Shown piece after piece: positions 11,861 through 21,688 of a DNA stretch of 64,000 nucleotides; position 1 is the first letter of the stretch, and every line of letters starts with the position of its first letter. The stretch spans positions 104,412-168,411 of the forward strand of contig NZ_JANHOF010000002.1 of NCBI RefSeq assembly GCF_024498075.1, written 5' to 3'. Under the pieces are notes generated by a model. The model saw only the letters and a program-made list of their open reading frames with translations, was not told the origin of the DNA and made no database searches. Position numbers and translations under genes: made by a program. This stretch comes from Paenibacillus mendelii. Lineage in GTDB: Bacteria; Bacillota; Bacilli; Paenibacillales; Paenibacillaceae.

Positions 11861-12439
11861 TTACAGCCCTAGAGCTCCTTTAATTTCGGACACGTGCGCA
11901 TGAAATTCTCGATCGCTCAACACAGGCCGCGTCCCCGGTCTCAAGAGATCTTCTTCTAGAGAAACCCATGATTTGCAGCCGGTGTATGCCGCCTTCATCG
12001 GGATATCGATCGGCTTGTTCAGAAGACTTACGCGGAGCAGCAGCAGATGAAGCGGCTTAACTCGTCTCCACTTGAGCCTTTCTTCCGCGAATGCATCAGT
12101 CCAAATATGGTATTCCCTTATTCTGTTAAGCTTAGTCTGGTCGTGAATCTCAATATCGTCCACAACTTCGGCGTAAGCACGAATACGCACGGTTCCCGCT
12201 TCCGGGCTCCATTCATCAAGCGTTCTGGCGATGCCGCCCCGATATGCCTCTTTAAGCAGCTCCGGCTTCTGGTGCTCATAGGCAGGCAGCAGATAGAAGT
12301 GTGGGCTGACGAGTCGAAAATCACGCGTTTCCTCTGCGATCCCGCCTTTGCGCAGCACCAGGATCTGCTTGCCTTCCGAGAGGGCTTCGACTGCGACCGC
12401 CCATTCCTTCAACGCCACGTCTTCATTTATAATGGTCAT
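11861..12439 (-). CDS. DUF1802 family protein
   Basis: A 192-aa cytosolic protein that I recognise as DUF1802, a family of unknown function. Conserved-looking parts are the KEWAVAVEAL start, FYLLPAYEHQ and the IWTDAFAEERLKW segment. No signal peptide or catalytic motif is seen. I chose the ATG at 12439 because GAGGG lies 7-8 bases upstream. An ATG two codons earlier would touch the ribosome site. It stands alone between the suf operon and mtnK and is divergent from mtnK. Confidence 0.8.
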   Translation of the reverse strand: MTIINEDVALKEWAVAVEALSEGKQILVLRKGGIAEETRDFRLVSPHFYLLPAYEHQKPELLKEAYRGGIARTLDEWSPEAGTVRIRAYAEVVDDIEIHDQTKLNRIREYHIWTDAFAEERLKWRRVKPLHLLLLRVSLLNKPIDIPMKAAYTGCKSWVSLEEDLLRPGTRPVLSDREFHAHVSEIKGALGL

Positions 12440-12584
12440 ATTCATCCCTCGCCGCTCTTATCATTCCCTTCTATTGTACCAAACGAGGTATTCCAACGCG
12501 AAAAAGAATTCGCTATACTTGTTTAAGGTCAAACGTACGAACGAAGGCCCTTATCTATTACCCATTATTGGAGGTGGACAAGCA

Positions 12585-13805
12585 GTGTCTGCTTATCATC
12601 CATTAAACGAAGAAGAAGCGATAGAAATCGCCCGATCCCTAGAAGGCTTTTTCCCGGGCTCCGGTCCATTGAATTGCCGCGAAATCGGCGATGGCAACTT
12701 AAATCTCGTTTTTCATATCAGCGATCCGGCCAGCGGGCAAAGCTTGATCATGAAGCAAGCCCTGCCTTACGCCAAGGTCGTTGGCGAATCATGGCCGCTT
12801 ACCCTTGACCGTGCCCGCATTGAGAGCGAGGCTCTCCAGCTGGAAGGCAAGCTTGCGCCTGGCCTGGTTCCGCAAGTGTATCTATACAATCCGGAGCTCG
12901 CCTTGACGATCATGGAGGATCTGAGCGACCATGTCATCATGCGCCGCGGACTGATCGAAGGCGGACGGTACCCGCTCTTTAGCGAGCATATTTCCACCTT
13001 TATCGCACAAACGCTGTTCTTCACGTCCGATCTGGGCATGAATCAACAGGATAAGAAGCTGAACGTCGGCCGGTTCATTAATCCGGAGCTGTGCAAGATC
13101 ACAGAGGACCTTATCTTCGACGATCCATACACCGACGCGGAGAATAACAGCTTCGAAGACGCCATCCGCGATGAAGCGGAAGCCCTTTGGAACGATGGTC
13201 AGCTGCATGTTGAAGTGGCCCTTCTCCGTGAAAAGTTTCTGACACAGGCCCAGGCGCTGCTGCACGGCGATCTCCATACCGGAAGTATCTTCATTACGCC
13301 AGAATCGACGAAGGTGATCGATCCTGAATTTGCTTATTACGGGCCAATGGGCTTCGATATCGGGGCGGTCATCGCTAACCTTCTCCTGAACTATGCTGCC
13401 CGCGAAGGCTGGGATCATGATGACGATGCGGTCCTTGATTACCAGAATTACCTGCTCGAAACAGTACGCGAGGTCTGGACCAAATTCGAGGCCAAATTCC
13501 GCGCCTTGTGGGACGAGCACGGCCAGGATCGTCTAGCCAAGACCGCACCGGGATACAAGGACGACTACATGCTGCGTCTGCTTAGAGATACGATCGGATA
13601 CGCAGGCTGTAAGATGGTGCGCCGTATCGTCGGTCTCGCGCATGTGGCGGACATCGACCGCATCGAAGATGCCGCAGTACGGGAACAAGCCCAGCGGGCA
13701 GCGCTGGCAATTGGTAAATCGCTCATCAAGCTGAACCGTCAAGCCAGCTCCATTGAGCAGCTCATTCAAACCGCTCAAACCGCTTCTGCTGCGGCGAAAG
13801 CTTAA
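12585..13805 (+). CDS. mtnK: S-methyl-5-thioribose kinase MtnK
   Basis: MtnK phosphorylates methylthioribose to its 1-phosphate in the methionine salvage pathway. The 406-aa protein has the APH-like kinase motifs LLHGDLHTGS (catalytic Asp) and VIDPEFAYYGP, and the family start LNCREIGDGNLNLVFHI. I chose the GTG at 12585 because GGAGGTGG lies 7 bases upstream and the length matches the family. It is followed after 24 bases by mtnA, the next enzyme. The 145 bases upstream hold a weak -10 (TATACT at 12514) but no SAM-riboswitch fold, unlike Bacillus subtilis mtnKA. Confidence 0.95.
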   Translation: MSAYHPLNEEEAIEIARSLEGFFPGSGPLNCREIGDGNLNLVFHISDPASGQSLIMKQALPYAKVVGESWPLTLDRARIESEALQLEGKLAPGLVPQVYLYNPELALTIMEDLSDHVIMRRGLIEGGRYPLFSEHISTFIAQTLFFTSDLGMNQQDKKLNVGRFINPELCKITEDLIFDDPYTDAENNSFEDAIRDEAEALWNDGQLHVEVALLREKFLTQAQALLHGDLHTGSIFITPESTKVIDPEFAYYGPMGFDIGAVIANLLLNYAAREGWDHDDDAVLDYQNYLLETVREVWTKFEAKFRALWDEHGQDRLAKTAPGYKDDYMLRLLRDTIGYAGCKMVRRIVGLAHVADIDRIEDAAVREQAQRAALAIGKSLIKLNRQASSIEQLIQTAQTASAAAKA

Positions 13806-13829
13806 CACGAAAGGAATGAAACAAGCATC

Positions 13830-14891
13830 ATGACCCAAACGAACAGCAATGCTCTGCAATCACTCATCTGGACCGACAACAGGCTTGACCTTCTCGACCA
13901 GCGGCTTCTGCCCGAAGAAACGGTCTATCTGCCGCTCACCGGTGTGGAAGAGGTATGGGAAGCCATTCGCCACTTGAAGGTCCGCGGCGCTCCAGCCATT
14001 GGAATCGCTGCCGCATACGGCGTCATCTTTGGCAGCCGGTCAGTCGATGCCGGTAAGTCGGAATGGCTTGCAGCAGTGAACGAATCCGCTGCGAGGCTGG
14101 CAACTTCACGGCCAACGGCCGTCAACTTGTTCTGGGCACTGGATCGGATGAAAGCCCGTGCGGCTGAACTGGCAGGCAGCTCCCTTGAACTGGAAGCCTG
14201 CAAAGACGCGCTGCTTATAGAAGCAATCGCGATTCAAAGCGAGGATGAAGAAACGAACCGGTTGATCGGTGAACATGCGCTTACGCTGTTCGAGGATGGA
14301 ATGGGCGTATTGACGCATTGTAATGCCGGCGGTCTGGCAACGGCTAAATACGGAACCGCGCTCGCCCCTTTCTATCTCGCTCAAGAAAAGGGCATCTCAC
14401 TCAAGGTATTCGCGGATGAGACGCGGCCTGTGCTTCAAGGCGCACGCCTGACTGCATTTGAACTGCATCAGGCTGGTGTCGATGTGACGCTTATATGTGA
14501 CAACATGGCCGGCATGGTTATGAGCAAGGGCTGGATTAATGCCGTCATCGTCGGCACCGACCGTGTCGCTGCCAATGGCGACGTGGCTAACAAGATCGGC
14601 ACATATAGCGTGGCCGTGTTGGCGAAGGCGCATGGCATTCCGTTCTATGTGGCGTGCCCGCTGTCAACAATTGACTTGAATACGCCATCTGGCGATCAAA
14701 TTCCGATTGAAGAACGCGACGCTGAAGAAGTTACGGAAGGATTCGGCAAGCGCACCGCCCCCCGCGGTGTCAAAGTGTTCAATCCAGCGTTCGATGTGAC
14801 TCCGCATGAATATGTAACGGCTATTATTACGGAGAAGGGTGTCGTTCGGGCTCCGTTCGATACGAATCTGAAGAAGCTGTTCGAAGCCTAA
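13830..14891 (+). CDS. mtnA: Methylthioribose-1-phosphate isomerase MtnA
   Basis: MtnA converts methylthioribose-1-phosphate to methylthioribulose-1-phosphate. The 353-aa protein is full length. It has the [13 protein letters not shown] substrate loop, a catalytic cysteine in [11 protein letters not shown] and the catalytic aspartate in [19 protein letters not shown]. It forms an operon with mtnK. The later salvage enzymes (mtnW, mtnX, mtnB, mtnD) are not in this window. Confidence 0.97.
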   Translation: MTQTNSNALQSLIWTDNRLDLLDQRLLPEETVYLPLTGVEEVWEAIRHLKVRGAPAIGIAAAYGVIFGSRSVDAGKSEWLAAVNESAARLATSRPTAVNLFWALDRMKARAAELAGSSLELEACKDALLIEAIAIQSEDEETNRLIGEHALTLFEDGMGVLTHCNAGGLATAKYGTALAPFYLAQEKGISLKVFADETRPVLQGARLTAFELHQAGVDVTLICDNMAGMVMSKGWINAVIVGTDRVAANGDVANKIGTYSVAVLAKAHGIPFYVACPLSTIDLNTPSGDQIPIEERDAEEVTEGFGKRTAPRGVKVFNPAFDVTPHEYVTAIITEKGVVRAPFDTNLKKLFEA

Positions 14892-14931
14892 TCTACCCGG
14901 ACACACGGGAGTATATCGCAATCAAATGCAA

Positions 14932-14992
14932 AAAAGGGCTGCCATCCAAACGCTCGGTCCAATGAGCTTGGGTGACGGCCCTGTTATGTTTT
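14932..14992 (-). terminator. Terminator between mtnA and the DUF1805 gene
   Basis: On the minus strand AGGGC-GTCA-CCAA pairs with TTGG-TGGC-GCCCT and is followed by TTTTTT, 10 bases after the DUF1805 stop. It probably serves the minus-strand gene and may also stop mtnKA transcripts. Confidence 0.65.
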
Positions 14993-15001
14993 TGCAAACG
15001 C

Positions 15002-15307
15002 TTATACCATAAGACGAACTGCATCCGCACCCTTCATCCCCGTTGTGATGCCCAGCGCTTCTGCTGCTACGGTGACGGATTCCAGCGGTGCTTCCATCAG
15101 CTCTTCCAGTGTGCGTACGCCTACCGCACGCCCGGCAACGATTCCTCTGTCTCCAAGGCGCTCATTCAATAAGGCGACATCGAGCGCTCCGCACATGATA
15201 TATCCTTTGTCTGTCGCGACCGCCAGCAGCGTTGTCTTGGGCAGCTTCACTTCGACGCCGAGTACGGTGACTCCGCTCTCCAGTGAAATGGGAACCATAC
15301 GCATCAT
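15002..15307 (-). CDS. DUF1805 (YunC-like) protein
   Basis: A 101-aa protein of the DUF1805 family, known from Bacillus YunC; its function is unknown. The visible family features are LPKTTLLAVATDKGYIMCGALDVALLN, with a conserved cysteine, and the GRAVGVRTLEELMEAP segment. I chose the ATG at 15307 because AAGGAGG lies 9 bases upstream. An ATG one codon later is equally placed. It is a single-gene unit, divergent from the next gene. Confidence 0.85.
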   Translation of the reverse strand: MMRMVPISLESGVTVLGVEVKLPKTTLLAVATDKGYIMCGALDVALLNERLGDRGIVAGRAVGVRTLEELMEAPLESVTVAAEALGITTGMKGADAVRLMV

Positions 15308-15523
15308 CCGAAACCACCTCCTTCGCAAAGGAATTACCTTCGATATGCATTGCGAAATCGCGTATTATACGCTTCTTCACTATATGCCAAAAGTCTGATT
15401 CGGTGTGGGTCTATACGCTCATCCGGATAAGCCATAATGAGCCCTTCAGAATCTCAGAGGAAGCTACTATTCTTGTCCATTTAATGATATGATACATATA
15501 TTCATGCAATTGATGGAGGCCTT

Positions 15524-16027
15524 ATGAAACCAATCAACAACGATGATGATACAGGTCAAATGACCTATTTGTTTAATGTCGACATTCTCGTTGAAGGCAA
15601 GACGAATGCTGTCGCCTTGGAGCGCTTGCTTCATCTCTTGAACAACTCCGGGGCCAGCGATTTTCGCGTCAACAGCGGTATTCAACTAGGTGAGATCATT
15701 CGCGAGCTGGAACAACGCAGTGCGCCCGATAAAGTCGCTATTCCTATCCCCTTGCATGCCAAGAGTGGTGCGGAAGCCCCGGAAACTGTAATCGAAGACA
15801 CATCCGCAGCTGTTGCCAGCCCTAATATAAGCGAACGGATTAAAGGCTACATCGCCGAGAACCGATTAATCCGACTTAGCGTGAACAAAGGCCACGGAGT
15901 TAAGCTCAACATCCCGTGCAGGGTCATTCAATTTGATGAAAGCACCCAGCTGATTACCGTGTATCATGTGGATGAGAAACAGGTGTATGCCTTCAACTGG
16001 AATGAAATAGACGATTTTGTCGTCTGA
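15524..16027 (+). CDS. Hypothetical protein
   Basis: A 167-aa soluble protein that I do not recognise. Its N-terminal half is helical, followed by an acidic, Ala-rich linker (residues about 80-105). The C-terminal 60 residues read as alternating beta strands (LIRLSV, VKLNIPCRVIQF, QLITVYHV, VYAFNWNEIDDFVV), which suggests a small SH3- or Sm-like barrel. That is only inference from the pattern. The start has GGAGG upstream. A strong terminator follows 14 bases after the stop, so it is a single-gene unit. Confidence 0.8.
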   Translation: MKPINNDDDTGQMTYLFNVDILVEGKTNAVALERLLHLLNNSGASDFRVNSGIQLGEIIRELEQRSAPDKVAIPIPLHAKSGAEAPETVIEDTSAAVASPNISERIKGYIAENRLIRLSVNKGHGVKLNIPCRVIQFDESTQLITVYHVDEKQVYAFNWNEIDDFVV

Positions 16028-16041
16028 TGGATAAAAACTGC

Positions 16042-16077
16042 AAGAAGGAGCCGTCCAGCATAGGACGGCTCCTTCTT
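16042..16077. terminator. Bidirectional terminator
   Basis: A perfect 15-bp stem, AAGAAGGAGCCGTCC / GGACGGCTCCTTCTT, around a 6-base loop. It sits between the hypothetical gene ending at 16027 and the convergent DUF423 gene, and can serve both. Confidence 0.85.
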
Positions 16078-16135
16078 CATTAAGGCAAGATGAGTATTCG
16101 TACTCATGTCGCAGCACAATATCTAAAGCAGCCAC

Positions 16136-16516
16136 TCAGCGGCTGCTTGACCGCCAGAGCGACATCGCCGTAAGCGCCCATGCCGCAATAAATGCGACAC
16201 CGCCGAACGGCGTAATGGGACCGAATACGCTCAAATCCGTAAGGCTTAGCGCATAGAGGCTGCCGGAGAACAGAAAGATACCGATATGCATCAAGCGCCC
16301 GGCCCACAGCATTCTCTTACTCGTACCGATCCGATCCGCGATCAGTGCCAGCAGGAGCAAGCCAAGTCCATGGTACATATGGTAGCGCACACCTGTTTCG
16401 AAAACATCCAGCATGTCATTCGAGATCTTCCCCTCTAGACCGTGCGCGCCAAAAGCGCCTAAAGCCACGGCAAGCAGGGCGTGAATAGCACCGTAAGCAC
16501 CTACTCTAGAAAACAT
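16136..16516 (-). CDS. DUF423 family membrane protein (YwdK-like)
   Basis: A 126-aa membrane protein with about four hydrophobic segments. It has the DUF423 signatures GAFGAHGL near residue 20, ETGVRYHMYHGLGLL, and PFGGVAFIAAW near the end. The function is unknown and it acts in the cytoplasmic membrane. The ATG has GGAGGCG upstream. It is a single gene. Confidence 0.92.
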   Translation of the reverse strand: MFSRVGAYGAIHALLAVALGAFGAHGLEGKISNDMLDVFETGVRYHMYHGLGLLLLALIADRIGTSKRMLWAGRLMHIGIFLFSGSLYALSLTDLSVFGPITPFGGVAFIAAWALTAMSLWRSSSR

Positions 16517-16655
16517 AATTGATTCGCCTCCATTGATGTAGAAGAAAATAGACTTTCTTAACCGGGAACAAATCGGTTACAATCGTACGAGAGCAACTAT
16601 AATGAGATACCTGGTAAGGAAATAAACAACATGAGGTATAAAGGAGTTATGTCCT

Positions 16656-17081
16656 ATGTACGAGAATGAAAACAACAGCAATTCTCCCGGCGGCTTTAGC
16701 CCTGTTCAAGAGCCGATGATTTCCGAACAGCCGGTAAAGACCTCGGGTCTTGGTATCGCTTCTTTCATCATTGGACTCGTTAGCATCATTACGTTCATTA
16801 TCTGTATCGTAGTCGTGACCTCTTCCATTATGGACTACATTACGGAAGACGGCAAGATCATCCAAGATGTCGAACAGATCAGTTCCAATGTATCCCTTCT
16901 CCTATCGGGGCTCTTCCTGATCGGCAGTCTCGGTCTATCCTTTGTCGGGCTTGTTCTGGGCATTATCGGGGCTTGTATGAGAGACCGCCGCAAAGCGTTC
17001 GCCATCGTTGGAATCGTCTTGAATGGGCTGCTTGTCGTCGGAACGGTTGGACTATTCCTGGTCGGAATCATCTTCCAATGA
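16656..17081 (+). CDS. Small DUF4190-like membrane protein
   Basis: A 141-aa protein. The first 28 residues are hydrophilic (N, S, P-rich), followed by three hydrophobic segments at about 31-53, 83-106 and 115-140. The Gly-rich helices (LGIASFIIGLVS, FVGLVLGIIGACMRDRRKAFAIVGIVLNG) resemble the DUF4190 family of small membrane proteins with unknown function. The start ATG has AAGGAG 9 bases upstream. It is a single gene ending at a perfect terminator. Confidence 0.75.
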   Translation: MYENENNSNSPGGFSPVQEPMISEQPVKTSGLGIASFIIGLVSIITFIICIVVVTSSIMDYITEDGKIIQDVEQISSNVSLLLSGLFLIGSLGLSFVGLVLGIIGACMRDRRKAFAIVGIVLNGLLVVGTVGLFLVGIIFQ

Positions 17082-17104
17082 GCATCACCTAACGGTTCAC
17101 TCTG

Positions 17105-17137
17105 AAATCCGCATGACGTTAACGTCATGCGGATTTT
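17105..17137 (+). terminator. Terminator with perfect palindromic stem
   Basis: AAATCCGCATGACGTT pairs with AACGTCATGCGGATTT with almost no loop and is followed by further T residues, 23 bases past the stop at 17081. Confidence 0.9.
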
Positions 17138-17329
17138 TCGCGTGTGCTCTGCCTTTGAAGCGGATAACAAGATGAACAGGCGCATTTGCCTCACATAACC
17201 GTTCGGGACTTGAATACAATGATTAACAATAAGAGTAAACGCCAATAAGCTTGTCCCCTATGCTGCTCCGAAGGCCGCCAGATCTGCTCGGCACAGTTAC
17301 TTAACGAATCGAAATTGGGGTGAACCAAT

Positions 17330-18478
17330 ATGACAGAACCGTTGTTCATCGTGTCCCGTGAAGATTGGGCGCTGCATCGTAAAGGGTATACGGACCAAAC
17401 CCGGCACCAGGAGAAGGTACGCGAAGCCATTAAGCAGAATCTTCCTGACATTGTCACCGACGAAAGCATCATCTTATCCAATGGCAAGCGCACGATTAAA
17501 GTTCCCATTAAGAGCATCGACGAATATCGCTTCGTCTATAATCACAACAAGAAGCAGCATGTCGGACAAGGCGACGGCGACACGCAGGTCGGCGATGTGC
17601 TCGGGGTCGATCCGCAAGAGGCGAAGGGGCCCGGCAAGGGCGAAGGGGCCGGCGACCAGCCCGGCGAAGATTACTTGGAAACCGAAATCAGCATGGCCGA
17701 ACTTGAGGATATGTTATTCGAGGAGCTCGAGCTTCCCAACCTGGAGCAGAAGCAGAAGGAACAGGTCCAGACAACCGATGTCGTGTTCCAGGATATTCGC
17801 AAGAAAGGCATCATGTCCAACCTGGACAAGAAACGGACGCTCATGGAGAACCTGCGTCGCAATGCCAATGCAGGCCGGGCAGGAATCGGCGGCATTACGC
17901 CGGACGATCTGCGGTTCAAAACCTGGCAGGAGGTCATCAAGCCCGAGTCTAATGCGGTCGTGCTCGCGCTTATGGATACGTCGGGCAGTATGGGATCTTT
18001 CGAGAAATATTGCGCCCGCAGCTTCTTTTTTTGGATGAGCAAATTTTTGAGACGCAAATATGAGCATGTCGAGATGGTCTTTATCGCCCATCATACGGAA
18101 GCGAAGGAAGTGACGGAAGAGGAGTTTTTCACCCGCGGCGAGAGCGGCGGAACCATCTGCTCCTCGGCCTATCAGAAGGCATTGGACATTATCGACAGCC
18201 GGTACCCGACTGCCAACTGGAACATCTACCCCTTCCACTTCTCTGATGGCGACAACCTCACCTCGGATAATGAGAAATGTGTACGGCTGATTGAAGAGCT
18301 TATGAAGCGGTCGAACATCTTTGGCTATGGCGAAGTGAATCAATACAACCGGAGCAGCACCCTGATGTCGGCCTACAAGCATATCGGCAACAAAAAGTTT
18401 CTCTATTCGATCATTCGTGAGAAAAGCGAGGTCTACAAGGCACTCAAGACCTTCTTCTCCAAGCCTGCCAGCGTATAA
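17330..18478 (+). CDS. yhbH: Sporulation protein YhbH (DUF444)
   Basis: A 382-aa DUF444 protein. In Bacillus YhbH is a sporulation protein, and elsewhere the family is encoded with the kinase PrkA and a SpoVR/YcgB protein. Residues about 60-115 are Gly/Asp-rich and flexible ([29 protein letters not shown]). Residues about 190-382 form a von Willebrand A-like domain with the metal-site motif LMDTSGSMG. No prkA gene lies next to it, but spoVR is at 55970 in this window. The start has GGGGTGA upstream. A bidirectional terminator follows. Confidence 0.93.
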   Translation: MTEPLFIVSREDWALHRKGYTDQTRHQEKVREAIKQNLPDIVTDESIILSNGKRTIKVPIKSIDEYRFVYNHNKKQHVGQGDGDTQVGDVLGVDPQEAKGPGKGEGAGDQPGEDYLETEISMAELEDMLFEELELPNLEQKQKEQVQTTDVVFQDIRKKGIMSNLDKKRTLMENLRRNANAGRAGIGGITPDDLRFKTWQEVIKPESNAVVLALMDTSGSMGSFEKYCARSFFFWMSKFLRRKYEHVEMVFIAHHTEAKEVTEEEFFTRGESGGTICSSAYQKALDIIDSRYPTANWNIYPFHFSDGDNLTSDNEKCVRLIEELMKRSNIFGYGEVNQYNRSSTLMSAYKHIGNKKFLYSIIREKSEVYKALKTFFSKPASV

Positions 18479-18482
18479 ACAA

Positions 18483-18519
18483 ACAAGCCCGTATGCGCCA
18501 TGAGCGATACGGGCTTGTT
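18483..18519. terminator. Bidirectional terminator between yhbH and the nucleoside hydrolase
   Basis: ACAAGCCCGTAT-CGC pairs with GCG-ATACGGGCTTGT. T-rich sequence follows on the plus strand and TTTGTTTATAC on the minus strand. Confidence 0.8.
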
Positions 18520-18559
18520 TCATTGCGTTCATGCAAGGATCGCAGTGTATTCGATAACA

Positions 18560-19525
18560 TTACGATTGGGCAAGCTGCTCCTGCCCTGATTCGGTTTGGG
18601 CCGCAAACCGTGCCAGCTTGGCGAACAGATCTCTAAAGACCGGATCACGATGAGCATAATGCGCCGAGCGGATCAGATGCCTGGACGTGTCCCGGCTCCA
18701 TGTGACCTGATCGGTTAATACGGGACTATGGATGAGCGTCGTCGGGATCCAGCTTGACTCGATCAGCCAGGCCACGACAGAGATATCCCAGATGACCCGG
18801 GAAAGGGCAAAATGGTCGCTGCTGCAGCCCTCGTACCGCTCTGCCAAGAAATCGCCTATCGCGCCTTGTCCCTTCACATAGCGCTCGACTTCAGGCAGTG
18901 TAGTATGTAGATGAGATGCGACGCCTAAGCAAGGTACAAGTACCGTTGGCACGCCGCTGTTGAAGATGACCTGTGCGGCAGGCACATCTTGAATGAGATT
19001 GAACTCCCTTGCATCGTTCCAATCCAAGGCGTTCCCGCCAAGCCATAAGACGACGATTTTCTCGATAATGGCAGGTTCTATCAAGATGGCGGAAGCCACA
19101 TTCGTGATTGCCCCGATCGCTACCACATAGAGCGGTTCATCGTCTGGCGCGGCAAGCGCCTTCGCAATCAGATCGCGGACCGCCTCGCTGTCTACCGGCT
19201 GCTCCTTGCCTGGCAAATATCTGTCGGACCCGCGGAACACAAACCCATCGACAGGCTCATTCATCCGGGTAAGAATACGGACAATCTCATCATAGCTCTT
19301 TTCCATGCCGTCCTTGGGGCCCTCGGATAGTTCATTGAAGAAGGGCGCGGCGTATACAGCCTGGAGGTTAATACGCTCCTTAGACAGCAGCGCATACACT
19401 AGCGCAAATTGATCATCAATTTCATTATAGGTGTCGGTATCGAGCACCATGTTGATCCGGCCGGTTGGCGGCCGCAAACGGTGAAGACGGACTTCCTCGG
19501 TTATAACAGGATATTGAATAGCCAT
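18560..19525 (-). CDS. Nucleoside hydrolase (IUNH superfamily)
   Basis: The family cleaves the N-glycosidic bond of nucleosides to give ribose and a base. The 321-aa protein carries the calcium-binding N-terminal motif as DTDTYNEIDDQFA (residues 29-41), a variant with an extra residue region compared with the usual DxDxxxDD. It also has WLGGNA and the late WDISVVAWLI segment, where purine-specific enzymes have H or D. With ribokinase 140 bases upstream on the same strand, the ribose released could be fed straight into the pentose phosphate pathway. The exact substrate cannot be told from sequence. The start ATG has GAGGAG upstream. Confidence 0.88.
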   Translation of the reverse strand: MAIQYPVITEEVRLHRLRPPTGRINMVLDTDTYNEIDDQFALVYALLSKERINLQAVYAAPFFNELSEGPKDGMEKSYDEIVRILTRMNEPVDGFVFRGSDRYLPGKEQPVDSEAVRDLIAKALAAPDDEPLYVVAIGAITNVASAILIEPAIIEKIVVLWLGGNALDWNDAREFNLIQDVPAAQVIFNSGVPTVLVPCLGVASHLHTTLPEVERYVKGQGAIGDFLAERYEGCSSDHFALSRVIWDISVVAWLIESSWIPTTLIHSPVLTDQVTWSRDTSRHLIRSAHYAHRDPVFRDLFAKLARFAAQTESGQEQLAQS

Positions 19526-19665
19526 GTGCAGGACTCCTCTCTCATGTACCTACCCTCATTCTATGCGGTTACAAGCTCTTCCACTATTACGAACTGGCTC
19601 TCTTCTTATATAAGTTGGCGGCGAATTATAGATCCAGCCATCAAGTGAGTGCTGACGATGGGAGT

Positions 19666-20583
19666 CTAGTCGTGCTGCACCCTAAGAACTTCCTCCAGCG
19701 TGGGCATGCCATTCTGGGCTCCAAATTTCTGCACGGATAGCGAAGCCGCCGTTACGGCAAATTTGACAGCATCGCCTACTTGGCTGCGCTGGGCAAGTGA
19801 ATAGGCTAATCCCGCATTGAAACAATCGCCGGCACCGGTTGTATCCACAGGCTTCACCCTTGGCGCCGAAACGGTTACTAACCGGCCGTTAACCGAATAA
19901 GACCCGCCCTTCTCGCCTCGCGTTACAATGACATTACAGCTATAGCGGCTCTGCCACTCCATGATGGAATGAGCAAGCCGTTCCTCGTCCTGATCGCTTG
20001 TGCCGCTAATGAACTCCCATTCGGTTTCGTTCGGAGTTAAATAGTCCGTCAGCTGCAGCAGCTCGTCTGGAAGCGCCCGGGCAGGCGCCGGGTTCAAGAT
20101 CGTAAGGGCTCCGCTGCTCTTTGCCAGTGCGAATGCCTCCATGACCGCTTCCAACGGCACTTCCAGCTGTGCCATCACAATATCAGCAGACTGGATCGCA
20201 TCCTTGTGTTCTTGCACATATAAGGCCGTACAGGATTCATTGGCTCCTGATACGACCACGATGCAATTATTGTCAGGTGTATGCATGATATGAGCCGTGC
20301 CTGTCATCTGGTCTTCCACGGCTTCCAGCGCTTCGACCCGAACGCCATTCTCCTTCAACTGCCGCAGCAGCGTCTCGCCGAAGACGTCTTGTCCGACACA
20401 GCCGATCATTCGGGTATCAGCCGTCAGGCGGCTTGCGCCAAGCGCTTGATTGGCGCCCTTGCCTCCCGGTACATAGTGCACCGCTTCCCCATGTATCGTC
20501 TCACCTACCTTCGGCATCCGTTTCGTAGAAACGACGATATCCATATTCAAACTGCCAACCACCGTAATTCGCGGTGTACTCAT
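19666..20583 (-). CDS. rbsK: Ribokinase RbsK
   Basis: Ribokinase phosphorylates D-ribose to ribose-5-phosphate. The 305-aa PfkB-family protein has the N-terminal signature GSLNMDIVV, the GGKGANQALGASRL substrate loop and the catalytic anion-hole motif DTTGAGDCFNAGLAYSLA (catalytic Asp in GAGD). No rbsD or rbsACB transporter is nearby. The neighbours are a nucleoside hydrolase, an AraC regulator and an MFS permease, which points to nucleoside-derived ribose. The ribosome site (AAAGGATG) is moderate. Confidence 0.93.
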   Translation of the reverse strand: MSTPRITVVGSLNMDIVVSTKRMPKVGETIHGEAVHYVPGGKGANQALGASRLTADTRMIGCVGQDVFGETLLRQLKENGVRVEALEAVEDQMTGTAHIMHTPDNNCIVVVSGANESCTALYVQEHKDAIQSADIVMAQLEVPLEAVMEAFALAKSSGALTILNPAPARALPDELLQLTDYLTPNETEWEFISGTSDQDEERLAHSIMEWQSRYSCNVIVTRGEKGGSYSVNGRLVTVSAPRVKPVDTTGAGDCFNAGLAYSLAQRSQVGDAVKFAVTAASLSVQKFGAQNGMPTLEEVLRVQHD

Positions 20584-20710
20584 TCATACTTCATCCTTTC
20601 AGCCTATCAGCTCCTACAGCTCACAGCGGCTTTCGATCCGCCCCTTGTGTTCCGTGATAATAATCGTACACAATGGATGGCTTCAGAAGTATCCGTTTCT
20701 GGTCGTTTTT

Positions 20711-21469
20711 TTATAGGTTTTGGTGCAAGAAGTGTTCACGATAAGCTCTTGGAGAGCTACCGGTATCCTTCTTGAACATCATGCTGAACTGCGGGGCGTT
20801 GCTAAAGCCGCATTCGAGCGCAACCTCGGTCGCGGTCTTATCGGTATAGAGCAGCATCCGTTTGGCCTGCTCCAGCCGGTTGCGGATCATATATTGGGTC
20901 GGCGAATAGCCCGTTTTTTGTTTGAAGAAATGGCGGAAATGATCATAGCTGTACCCTAAGCTGCCCGCTAATTCCACCATGTCTATCTTATCCGTGCAGT
21001 ACTGCTCCATATATTTCTTGGCGTAGATCACCTTGTCGCTCGTTTCTTGCTTAAGAGGACCGCTCACAAGTCTGACGGAGGCTGCTATCAATTGACACAG
21101 TAAGCCATGCAGCGAAATATCATAGTAATTCTCCTTGCTTCCAAGCTCGCTCAGCATCTGCTCCAGAAGCCCCCGGATCGTCCCTTCCCGGTCCTCATAG
21201 AGACCATTGTCGAAGCGCACCCGATCATTGTCGTAATAGAAGCAGATGAAGATCACTTCCGTATCCGTCTCGCGATATTCATCATGCTTGCAGCCAGGCT
21301 GTATGATTGTGAAGGTCCCCCCGGAATACGGGTAGCAAGTATCCCCGATCTTCGTCGTCCCGGTGCCGTTCACATAATAAACCAGTTCATAATTCGCATG
21401 ACTGTGATCGTCGATGCGGCTCTGCCCTTCCCTCACCGTATGATGCAAAAAATCAAAGGAGAAGTTCAC
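20711..21469 (-). CDS. AraC family transcriptional regulator
   Basis: A 252-aa regulator. The N-terminal cupin (SHANYELVYYVNGTGTTKIGD, then PGCKHDEYRETD) probably senses a small ligand. The C-terminal AraC domain has two helix-turn-helix motifs (MVELAGSLGYSYDHFRHFFKQKTGYSPTQY, and ATEVALECGFSNAPQFSMMFKK). It starts with GTG at 21469, with GGAGGG upstream. It is encoded 127 bases upstream of rbsK on the same strand, so it most likely controls the rbsK/nucleoside hydrolase genes, the MFS gene behind it, or both. Confidence 0.93.
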   Translation of the reverse strand: MNFSFDFLHHTVREGQSRIDDHSHANYELVYYVNGTGTTKIGDTCYPYSGGTFTIIQPGCKHDEYRETDTEVIFICFYYDNDRVRFDNGLYEDREGTIRGLLEQMLSELGSKENYYDISLHGLLCQLIAASVRLVSGPLKQETSDKVIYAKKYMEQYCTDKIDMVELAGSLGYSYDHFRHFFKQKTGYSPTQYMIRNRLEQAKRMLLYTDKTATEVALECGFSNAPQFSMMFKKDTGSSPRAYREHFLHQNL

Positions 21470-21595
21470 CTTATCCCTCCTGGTTCAATACTGCTCCCAT
21501 GCAGCAACTTATCGTTATCCCCATTATAAGGGATAAGGACGGATTCCTTCCATAATCTCTATGAGGCGTCCCGCCGGATCCGTCGAATGCTATGG

Positions 21596-21647
21596 CAAAA
21601 GGGACTGCCCCGTAAGTCGCTTACGACTCACGAGCGCAGCCCCTATT
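21596..21647 (-). terminator. Terminator downstream of the MFS gene
   Basis: On the minus strand an outer GGGGCTGC / GGCAGTCCC stem and an inner CGTGAGTCG / CGACTTACG stem are followed by TTTTGCC. It lies 42 bases after the MFS stop and separates that gene from the AraC gene. Confidence 0.75.
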
Positions 21648-21688
21648 ATGTTTCGACAGCCCGTATTCTAGACAACCAATCAGCTATC

